From an uncultured Treponema sp. (GTDB lineage: Bacteria; Spirochaetota; Spirochaetia; Treponematales; Treponemataceae), in contig CALGGS010000195.1 in assembly GCA_937915735.1 (NCBI GenBank), positions 1 through 60,699 of the forward strand: 60,699 nt of DNA, given 5' to 3'. Each line of letters starts with the position of its first letter. Within the stretch, counting starts at the first letter, position 1. A model generated the notes under the pieces. The model saw nothing but the letters and a program-made list of their open reading frames with translations, did no database searches and was not told where the DNA came from. The position numbers and the translations under genes were made by a program. Below are positions 27,260-34,222 of this stretch, one piece after another.

Positions 27260-28518
27260 TCTGTGTACTCGAAAAATGCCATAGATTCTATATGAGATGT
27301 GTGTGGATAAAAATCTAAAAGATAAAGTTTCGTGAGCTTGTAACCGGATTTCACCAAAAATGAGGCGTCACGGGCGTGCGTTGACGGATTACAGCTTACA
27401 GAGCGAAGCTGAGGAATTTTTTTTGAGCAAAGCCATTTTGAGATTTCCTTTTCCATTCCGCTTCTTGGAGGGTCTATAACTGCCGCGTCAAAGCTTCCGT
27501 TTGCTTTTATGTAATTTTCCGCGCTGAATTTTACCCATTTTTCGCCTGAAAGACCGAAACTCTCGTGCTTTTTCCCGGAAAGATTTTCTTCCGCAAAGAC
27601 AATCGCATCCCTGTTATGCTCGACGAGACAAGTTTTTTCAAAAAAATCTGATAGAAAGACTGAAAATGTTCCGCATCCTGAGTACATGTCCAGAAGATTA
27701 TTCCCGCCAAGATTTTTTGAGATTTCAGTGATACTTTTTTCAAGAACCTCTAGGTTTGACTGAAAAAATCCTTGAACATCAAAAGTAATGTTTTTTTCAA
27801 GAAGCTTTACCCTGCACCTGTTATTTTGATTTAGGCTTGAGCCCTGAAATTGCCGGTTCTGCTGTAATTTTAGCTTTTCCCGCCGTTTTTGGGAAATTTT
27901 TCCCTCCAGCCTGACTTCCTTAGAAAAAGCAGATTTATCCCGTTCTTCTGCGACAATCAGCTTTTTTGAAATGTCATTGGCATCTGAGGTAATCCTTTCG
28001 TCCCCGAAAATGTGAACCCTTCCTGTCGGGCGGGCATTTTGCGCCGTGTTTTTAAGATATTCGTTGATTTCCTTTGTCGCGATTGGGCAGGCTTCAAGAT
28101 GAACGATTTCGTTGCTTTCTTTTTTGTTGAAGCCTCCGTTCGTGAGCTGGACTCGTGAGCGGTAATTTCTGTCGTTTCCGGATATGATTTCAATTTCCGG
28201 AAGGTTTTTAATGCCTTCCCGCTCAAAGCAGTCCTTTAAGATTTCCTTTCGTAAATTTTTCTGTTCTTCTATGTTTATATGCTGCATGTTACAGCCACCA
28301 CAAAGCCCGTAAAGAGGGCAGAAGGGCGTAACTCTGTGCGGAGAGGCTTCCAAAACCCTCGTGATTTTTGCCATGTCGTAATCTCTGAATGACTTTGTGA
28401 TTTCGATTTCGAGAGTCTCAGAAGGCAAGGCAAATGGAATAAAAACATTCTTTCCGTTTATTTGTGCAAGGCAGTCGCCGCCAGAGACAATTTTTTGGGT
28501 TCTTACAATCTGTGACAT
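27256..28518 (-). CDS. rlmD: 23S rRNA (uracil-5)-methyltransferase, RlmD/RumA type
   Basis: 420 residues. An N-terminal TRAM-like domain (about 1-55), a 4Fe-4S cysteine cluster (CPLYGLCGGC plus EACP further on), the SAM-binding LLDMYSGCGTFSVFL and the catalytic Cys in SVSCNPSTHARD. The family methylates U1939 of 23S rRNA (RlmD) or related uracils; the exact target is inferred. The start at 28518 lies eight bases from a TATAAT box. The CTCCTTT in that gap is not a Shine-Dalgarno sequence on this strand. Confidence 0.88.
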   Translation of the reverse strand: MSQIVRTQKIVSGGDCLAQINGKNVFIPFALPSETLEIEITKSFRDYDMAKITRVLEASPHRVTPFCPLYGLCGGCNMQHINIEEQKNLRKEILKDCFEREGIKNLPEIEIISGNDRNYRSRVQLTNGGFNKKESNEIVHLEACPIATKEINEYLKNTAQNARPTGRVHIFGDERITSDANDISKKLIVAEERDKSAFSKEVRLEGKISQKRREKLKLQQNRQFQGSSLNQNNRCRVKLLEKNITFDVQGFFQSNLEVLEKSITEISKNLGGNNLLDMYSGCGTFSVFLSDFFEKTCLVEHNRDAIVFAEENLSGKKHESFGLSGEKWVKFSAENYIKANGSFDAAVIDPPRSGMEKEISKWLCSKKIPQLRSVSCNPSTHARDASFLVKSGYKLTKLYLLDFYPHTSHIESMAFFEYTE

Positions 28519-28526
28519 TAAAGGAG

Positions 28527-28579
28527 ATTATATCAATTTTTTCGTTTTTCTTGCAAGAAAGACACTTTCAGAGTACAAT
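28527..28579. promoter_or_regulatory. Two divergent promoters sharing one -35 hexamer
   Basis: TTGCAA at 28551-28556 is its own reverse complement. Rightward it pairs with TACAAT (28574-28579) over 17 bases, then GTG of phoH follows after eight bases. Leftward it pairs with TATAAT (complement of 28527-28532) over 18 bases, then ATG of rlmD follows after eight bases. Both transcripts would be leaderless or nearly so. Confidence 0.65.
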
Positions 28580-28587
28580 AACAAAAA

Positions 28588-29553
28588 GTGAATTCTGAAT
28601 ATACGATTGTGCTTTCTGATTCCGAGATTCTTTCTCAGGTTTGTGGCACAAATGACAGTAACTTAAAACTCATCGAAAAGCATATAGGCGTGCCGGTCTT
28701 TACCCGTGGAAACGAAATTTCCATCGAAGAAGAAGACCCCCGTATTCGGGAAACCTTTAAATTCATCATTGACAGAATCGTTGACGAAATTTCAGATTCA
28801 GGCTCGTCTTCATCAGACTTAATTCATTCAATTTTAAACACAGGCATTTCTTTTGGCGAGGCGGATTCTGGTTTTAACGCCGGAAAATATGCAATCTCAA
28901 TTCCTGGAAGCACCAGAAAAATCTATCCCAAAACAAAAAATCAGGCGGAGCTTGTAAAGGCCTTCAGAAAAAATGACCTTGTTTTTGCATCGGGTCCTGC
29001 CGGAAGCGGAAAAACTTTCCTTGCTGTGGCGGAGGCTCTTTCCCTTGTCCTTTCAAAAAAAGTGAATTCTATTGTGCTTACCCGGCCCATTGTGGAGGCG
29101 GGGGAAAGCCTGGGATTTTTGCCCGGCGACTTGGAGGACAAAATAAATCCGTATTTAAGGCCTCTTTACGACTCTATGAACGCTTGCCTTCCCCGCGAAA
29201 TAGTGCATAAACTTACAGAAAATGGTATTATAGAAGTTGCTCCTCTTGCTTATATGAGGGGGCGGACTTTGAATAACTGTGCCGTCATTCTTGATGAGGC
29301 GCAGAACACGACGGCAGAACAGATGAAAATGTTCCTTACCCGAATGGGTGAGAACGCAAAGGTTTTCATCACCGGCGACATAACGCAGATTGACTTGCCG
29401 CGACGAAGTACTTCTGGACTTGTCCACGCCCTGAAAATTCTGGACGATATTCCCGAAATCAGCATAGTGCGTCTTTCGGGCGAAGATGTAGTTCGTTCGC
29501 CGCTGGTCAGAAAAATTGTTCAGGCATACGAAAAGGAATTAAAAAATGAGTAA
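28588..29553 (+). CDS. phoH: PhoH-family ATPase
   Basis: 321 residues. An N-terminal KH-like region (about 20-75) is followed by the PhoH P-loop domain with Walker A GPAGSGKT (about 135), LTRPIVEAGESLGFLPG, the Walker B region VILDEAQN and the TGDITQIDLP motif. PhoH proteins are RNA-associated ATPases usually found with ybeY, pgpH and corC, exactly the order here. The GTG start has no Shine-Dalgarno sequence but lies eight bases past a -10 box. Its end overlaps the next gene by eight bases. Confidence 0.92.
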   Translation: MNSEYTIVLSDSEILSQVCGTNDSNLKLIEKHIGVPVFTRGNEISIEEEDPRIRETFKFIIDRIVDEISDSGSSSSDLIHSILNTGISFGEADSGFNAGKYAISIPGSTRKIYPKTKNQAELVKAFRKNDLVFASGPAGSGKTFLAVAEALSLVLSKKVNSIVLTRPIVEAGESLGFLPGDLEDKINPYLRPLYDSMNACLPREIVHKLTENGIIEVAPLAYMRGRTLNNCAVILDEAQNTTAEQMKMFLTRMGENAKVFITGDITQIDLPRRSTSGLVHALKILDDIPEISIVRLSGEDVVRSPLVRKIVQAYEKELKNE

Positions 29554-31327
29554 AAACGAAAAATCTGAAGAAAACGCAATTTCACTTTTCTTCTCTTCAA
29601 TAGCAAAATTCATCTCTCGGAACTGGGGCTTTATTCTCGCTTTCTTCATTACATTCGCCCTTGCTACGGCAATCGTCTGGTACGACGCGAACACGAGCGA
29701 GACAATGGCGAGCTTCGCAATCGAAGAGTATGAAGTCGGTCAGGTCGCTGACAAAACAATTTATGCAAAAAAATCCCTTCCTGAGGATGTTCAGTATCCT
29801 GTCGCAATCGAGAAAGGCGAAAAAGTAATCCGAAAAGGTTTCCCTATTACAGAGGAAGAATTTTTTAAGCTTCAGAAAATGGCGGACAGCCCAGTCTATG
29901 TGGATTACAGGGCTTTCTGCGACAAAATTCTTTATTTAATCCTTATCTCTGTCCTTTGGATTGTGCTTTTTAATCCCGTGCTGCTGCGCAAAAAAGTCGA
30001 GCTGAAGGAAGTGATTCTTGAGTGCGTTCTTTTTGTCATCGTGTTCTTTACGACATCCTTCGGAATGAAGAACGCGATTTTCCAGAATCCATACACGCTC
30101 CCCGTTATGATTCCTTCCGTTTTCTGTGCTTTCCTTGTTGCCATTCTTTTCGGACAGACTTCGGCTCTTTTCTTTGGATTTTTGCTTTCTTTGGGAGTCC
30201 TTGGCGCTTCTTCCTTTCAGATTGTGCCGACCCTCTTTACCCTTGCGGTCTGCGTTTCGTCTTCAAGAATCGTAATGAAGATTGAGCGGCGAATTGATAT
30301 GGTTTTCGCATCCCTCATGCAGGCGGTTTTGAGTCTTGTTTTCATCACTTTCCTAAAAGTAATGTTCAATTCAGATTTTAACGATGCTGTTTTCGTTTTC
30401 CCGGGGCTTGCATTCAACGCATTTTTGTCAGGAATTTTAGTCTTGGGATTTTTGACCCCCCTTGAGTCAATTATGAACACGGCTTCAGTTTTCCGCCTTA
30501 TGGATTTGAGTGACCAGAATGCCCCGATTTTGCGAAAGCTTCTCTTAACGGCCAGCGGAACTCACCAGCACTCTATGATGGTAGCCCAGCTTGCGGAAAA
30601 TGCCTGTAAGGAAATCGGTGCCAACGCCCTTCTTGCACGAGTAGGGGCTTACTATCATGACATCGGAAAAATGGAGCATCCTGAATATTTTACAGAAAAC
30701 AATATCGATACGGCCAACAAGCATACTGACTTGAATCCCTCTCTTTCAGTTTCGGTCATTAAAAGTCATATAAAACTGGGTGTGGAAAAGGCTCACCAGC
30801 TCCGTCTTCCAAAACAGATTATCGACATCATTGCTGAGCATCACGGAAACAGCGTAATTTCATACTTTTACATGAAGGCAAAAGAAAAGGACGAGAATGT
30901 AAATCCAGAGGACTACTCTTATATGGGAAATCCTCCAGCTTCAAAAGAAAGTGCCGTCGTAATGCTTGCCGATGTCTGTGAGGCTGCGTGCAAATCCCTG
31001 GAAAAGCCGACCGCCCAGCGCCTTGAAAAGTTCATTCAGGAGCTTATTAACAAAAAAATCGAAAGCGGTCAGCTTGACAATTCTGCCCTTACATTCGGTG
31101 AGCTTACAAAAATCCGCGATATATTCGTCCGAATCTTAGCCGCATATTATCACGGCAGAATCAAGTATCAGAACCAAAAAGACCCTGATGACACGAGCGA
31201 CAGCGAAACGACTGAGAAAACTCTCTCTGAAAAAGACAAATCATTTTCAAGCGAGACTCGTCATTCTGAGCGAAGTGAAGAGTCTCAGTCAAAAAAAGAC
31301 AAATCGATGTCGAGCGAAATGAAATAA
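29546..31327 (+). CDS. pgpH: PgpH-like 7TM-HD phosphohydrolase (c-di-AMP phosphodiesterase family)
   Basis: 593 residues. One N-terminal helix (about 28-48), a short extracytoplasmic segment, seven membrane helices (about 125-320), then an HD domain with HQHSMM and YYHDIGKMEHP metal ligands and a second histidine region (IIAEHHGNS). PgpH hydrolyses cyclic di-AMP in Gram-positives; the extracytoplasmic 7TM-HDED part is shorter here. The last ~35 residues are low-complexity and include a dispersed repeat read as HSERSEES. The start has AAGGA. Confidence 0.85.
   Translation: MSKNEKSEENAISLFFSSIAKFISRNWGFILAFFITFALATAIVWYDANTSETMASFAIEEYEVGQVADKTIYAKKSLPEDVQYPVAIEKGEKVIRKGFPITEEEFFKLQKMADSPVYVDYRAFCDKILYLILISVLWIVLFNPVLLRKKVELKEVILECVLFVIVFFTTSFGMKNAIFQNPYTLPVMIPSVFCAFLVAILFGQTSALFFGFLLSLGVLGASSFQIVPTLFTLAVCVSSSRIVMKIERRIDMVFASLMQAVLSLVFITFLKVMFNSDFNDAVFVFPGLAFNAFLSGILVLGFLTPLESIMNTASVFRLMDLSDQNAPILRKLLLTASGTHQHSMMVAQLAENACKEIGANALLARVGAYYHDIGKMEHPEYFTENNIDTANKHTDLNPSLSVSVIKSHIKLGVEKAHQLRLPKQIIDIIAEHHGNSVISYFYMKAKEKDENVNPEDYSYMGNPPASKESAVVMLADVCEAACKSLEKPTAQRLEKFIQELINKKIESGQLDNSALTFGELTKIRDIFVRILAAYYHGRIKYQNQKDPDDTSDSETTEKTLSEKDKSFSSETRHSERSEESQSKKDKSMSSEMK
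31261..31286. repeat. Dispersed repeat inside the pgpH 3' end
   Basis: The sequence at 31261-31286 encodes the peptide HSERSEES, familiar to me as the translation of a palindromic repeat scattered through many bacterial genomes. It is flanked by two near-copies of a KDKSxSSE-coding segment (about 31231-31255 and 31291-31318). Confidence 0.65.
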
Positions 31328-31336
31328 AAAAAATAC

Positions 31337-31365
31337 TTGACAAAATGAGTTGTAAAATGTATAGT
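31337..31365 (+). promoter_or_regulatory. Promoter of ybeY
   Basis: TTGACA (31337-31342), a 17-base spacer and TATAGT (31360-31365). The predicted leader is about 38 bases and contains a Shine-Dalgarno site AGGGG (31398-31402), a normal leadered start. Confidence 0.75.
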
Positions 31366-31409
31366 AATTGTATGGCGGTATCCAAGTTTCTTTTGCCAGG
31401 GGAAAAAAA

Positions 31410-31913
31410 ATGAACCGAATCTTAATCTCACTTCAAGAAGATTTTACTCCTCCAGCTTGGTTTGACGAAGCTAAAATCGAAGGGTATGTAAAGTCTGTTC
31501 TTGAAAAATTACAGTATGATGGCGAGGAAATTTCCATTCTTTTTTGTGACGATGAGTACATAAGAGAACTGAACAAAAATTACCGCGGCATTGACAGCGC
31601 AACGGATATTCTTTCATTCGAGAACGGTGAAAAATATACCGATGATGAAGGGGAGTGGCTTAGTGCCGGCGACATCGCTCTTTCCTTGGAAACTCTCCCA
31701 AAAAACGCAGAATATTTTGGAGTTGAGCAAAACGAGGAGCTAAAGCGGCTTTTGATTCACGGGCTTCTTCACTTGAACGGCTATGACCACGGCGAGGAGC
31801 ACATCGAAAGCGGAAAAGAGCCGGCCGACGAAATGCTTATCCTGCAGGAAAAAATCCTGCGCGAATTTACCGAAGTAAAATTAATCACATTTTCAGAGTT
31901 ACCTCTAAAATAA
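31410..31913 (+). CDS. ybeY: Endoribonuclease YbeY (16S rRNA maturation)
   Basis: 167 residues with the zinc signature HGLLHLNGYDHGEEH and the strand RGIDSATDILSF, both typical of YbeY. The ATG at 31410 is used because AGGGG sits just upstream; an in-frame TTG at 31368 lies before the predicted transcription start. The last ~10 residues (ITFSELPLK) are encoded by a 20-base repeat also found at 12864-12883, so the native C-terminus seems to have been replaced or extended. Confidence 0.92.
   Translation: MNRILISLQEDFTPPAWFDEAKIEGYVKSVLEKLQYDGEEISILFCDDEYIRELNKNYRGIDSATDILSFENGEKYTDDEGEWLSAGDIALSLETLPKNAEYFGVEQNEELKRLLIHGLLHLNGYDHGEEHIESGKEPADEMLILQEKILREFTEVKLITFSELPLK
31891..31910. repeat. 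20-base dispersed repeat copy in the ybeY 3' end
   Basis: An exact 20 of 20 match, in inverted orientation, to 12864-12883 of the hairpin block before the signal peptidase gene. Confidence 0.85.
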
Positions 31914-31925
31914 AAAGGAAAAATT

Positions 31926-32750
31926 ATGAGATTGTTTAAGTTTGGAAAGAAAAAAGACGAGGATTATCACTCCAGTAGCGCCGCCAAGTCGGAAAAATTA
32001 TCTGATTTGGATCGGGCACAAGAGGAAAGTCTCATCGAAGAGAAAAAAGACATGATAAAGGGCATCGAGGACCTGTCCGAAACTACTGTTAAGGAAGTTA
32101 TGATTCCCCGGATTGACGTCGATTTTATTTCAATCGACACGAGCGAGGACGAACTGCTCGAAAAAATCACTCAGAGTGGTCACTCTCGTTTTCCCGTTTA
32201 CTCTGAGTCAATCGACAATGTTACGGGTATTTTGTATGTCAAGGACATAATCAAGGCAATCGCCAGAAAAGAAAAAGTCGATTTGCAGAAAATCACAAAA
32301 AAAGCATATTTTATTCCTGAGTCAAAGAAAATTGACGGTCTTTTACGCGAATTCAAGAGACGCCATCAGCATATTGCGATTGCGATTGACGAGTACGGCG
32401 GAATTTCAGGCATTGTCTGCATGGAAGACATTATCGAGGAAATCGTAGGCGACATTCAGGATGAGTTTGACAACGAAAAAGAAGATATTGTTTCATTAGG
32501 CGAGAATGTCTGGCTCTGTGACGCCAGGGTTGACCTAGACGATTTAAATGAGGCTCTTGAATCTCATTTTCCGACAGAGGATTTCGACACTCTCGGCGGC
32601 TTTGTCCTTGACTTGTTTGGACGCGTTCCTGTTAAATACGAGAAAATCGAGTACGAAAATTTTGATTTTATCGTGCAGGATATGGAAGGACACAGGGTTA
32701 ATTTGATTAAAGTCGTTAAAAAATCTATGGAAGAAGAAAAGGAATCATAA
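31926..32750 (+). CDS. corC: CorC/TlyC-type CBS-domain protein
   Basis: 274 residues. Two CBS domains (about 60-115 and 125-180; TVKEVMIPRIDVDFI, FPVYSESIDNVTGILYVKD, HIAIAIDEYGGISGIVCMED) and a C-terminal CorC/HlyC transporter-associated domain (about 195-270). There is no membrane part, so it is the short CorC form linked to Mg/Co efflux; in spirochaetes homologues are often called TlyC haemolysins. AAGGA precedes the ATG. It ends two bases from the converging antiporter gene. Confidence 0.88.
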   Translation: MRLFKFGKKKDEDYHSSSAAKSEKLSDLDRAQEESLIEEKKDMIKGIEDLSETTVKEVMIPRIDVDFISIDTSEDELLEKITQSGHSRFPVYSESIDNVTGILYVKDIIKAIARKEKVDLQKITKKAYFIPESKKIDGLLREFKRRHQHIAIAIDEYGGISGIVCMEDIIEEIVGDIQDEFDNEKEDIVSLGENVWLCDARVDLDDLNEALESHFPTEDFDTLGGFVLDLFGRVPVKYEKIEYENFDFIVQDMEGHRVNLIKVVKKSMEEEKES

Positions 32751-32752
32751 TA

Positions 32753-34222
32753 TTATTTTTTTCGCTTCCTGATTATTTCTTTCATATTTTGTTTATGAAT
32801 TTCTGACCAAAAATCTATATTGTGCTGCTCGGCCGCCTCAGTGAAGGCTTCCTCAGCTTCATTTAGCGTATGCTCGGGCAGTTCTTTTTGAATCTTCTGA
32901 ATCCTGTCTATCAAAAGCTCGACCTGAGATTTTTCTTTTCCGTCTTCAGTTTTTTCTGAGACATCTACTAAATCCTCAAGCTTTGTCGTGTAGGATTTTG
33001 AAAGATAAAGCGAAAGTTTTGCTGAGGCCGGACCTATTAGCTCGTATAAAACGCTGGAGGCGAGAATTATGGTTTGTAAGGCCTCTCCTGTTTCACCTTT
33101 TAATGTTCTTGCTCCGAGTGCGGCCAGCCCGATTGCGACTCCGGCCTGGGGAATCAAGGCCAGACCAAGATAATTCCGGGTTTCCTTTGGCTTTTTTGCG
33201 ATTAGGCAGCCTAAAAATGCTCCAATATATTTTCCCAAGATTCTGATTACGAAATAAAGAATTCCGATTAAAAGAAGCGGCGAAGAGCCGATTGAGCCGG
33301 ATGTGTTTACGAGAGATTTTAAGTCAAAGCTCATTCCTGAGCGCACAAAGAACATCAATAAAAAGGGCGGTGAAAAATAATTTAGCTGCTTGAAAAGCTT
33401 GTCATCGCCCGTAAGGTTTATGTACATCGTTCCCATGGACATACAGCCAAGAAGCGGGGAGACATCAAAAAAAGTGCAGATTCCGCAAAAGGCGAAAAGA
33501 AGTGCGACTGAAATTATAAGCCGGTTATCGCTGCTTCGTGTTTTCGGACGGACAAGAATTGAAAGCGCGACTCCGAAGACCGCTCCCAAAAAAAGAACAA
33601 GACCGTTTGTCAAAACCGGAACGAGAATTCTTGTCAGTGAAAATGCTTCGCCTGTAGAAGAGGAGACTGCAATTGAGATTGCAACGCTGTAAGCTATCAG
33701 GCCTACGATGTCATCCAAAGCGACGACCTGTAAGAGCGTCTCAACGAAGTCTCCCTTTGCGCCTGTCTGGCGGATTGTCATCATAGTAGAGGCTGGTGCC
33801 GTTGCGGAGGCAAGAGCCGAAAGAACGATGGAGAATGCCAGGTTAAGATGCAGGAGAAAAAAAGCAAGTATAAAAACAAAAATTGAAGCGAGAAGGGCCT
33901 CAAAAAGTGTGATGATTATGACCTTGCTTCCATTTTTTTTTAGGATGTCGAATTTAAAGAATTGGCCGGTTGAAAAAGCGATGAATGCGAGTGCTATGTC
34001 GGGTAAAAATTCCATTCCAGCGATAATAGGCTTTGGAACTAAGTTTAAGCAGAAAGGCCCGATTAAAATTCCGGCAACAATGTAGGCCGTGACATTAGGC
34101 AGCCTGAGCTTTTTGGTGATTCTTGTCATCAAAAAGCCTGAAAGGAGAATTATCGAAATCGAAATGATGGCCGCTGAAACAGAAGAATCAGCGGCTCCAC
34201 CATCATAAAGCAAGGAAAGCAT
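32753..34222 (-). CDS. CPA2-family cation/proton antiporter
   Basis: 489 residues with 12-13 membrane helices over the first ~400 (for example ILIGPFCLNLVPKP, ASATAPASTMMTIRQTGAKG, LVQVVALDDIVG-like core) and a cytosolic helical tail. It belongs to the monovalent cation:proton antiporter-2 group (KefB/NapA-like) but lacks a TrkA-N domain. Transported ion unknown; Na+ or K+ is likely from the family. Its ATG overlaps the greA stop by one base (TAATG), so the two are probably translationally coupled. Confidence 0.85.
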   Translation of the reverse strand: MLSLLYDGGAADSSVSAAIISISIILLSGFLMTRITKKLRLPNVTAYIVAGILIGPFCLNLVPKPIIAGMEFLPDIALAFIAFSTGQFFKFDILKKNGSKVIIITLFEALLASIFVFILAFFLLHLNLAFSIVLSALASATAPASTMMTIRQTGAKGDFVETLLQVVALDDIVGLIAYSVAISIAVSSSTGEAFSLTRILVPVLTNGLVLFLGAVFGVALSILVRPKTRSSDNRLIISVALLFAFCGICTFFDVSPLLGCMSMGTMYINLTGDDKLFKQLNYFSPPFLLMFFVRSGMSFDLKSLVNTSGSIGSSPLLLIGILYFVIRILGKYIGAFLGCLIAKKPKETRNYLGLALIPQAGVAIGLAALGARTLKGETGEALQTIILASSVLYELIGPASAKLSLYLSKSYTTKLEDLVDVSEKTEDGKEKSQVELLIDRIQKIQKELPEHTLNEAEEAFTEAAEQHNIDFWSEIHKQNMKEIIRKRKK

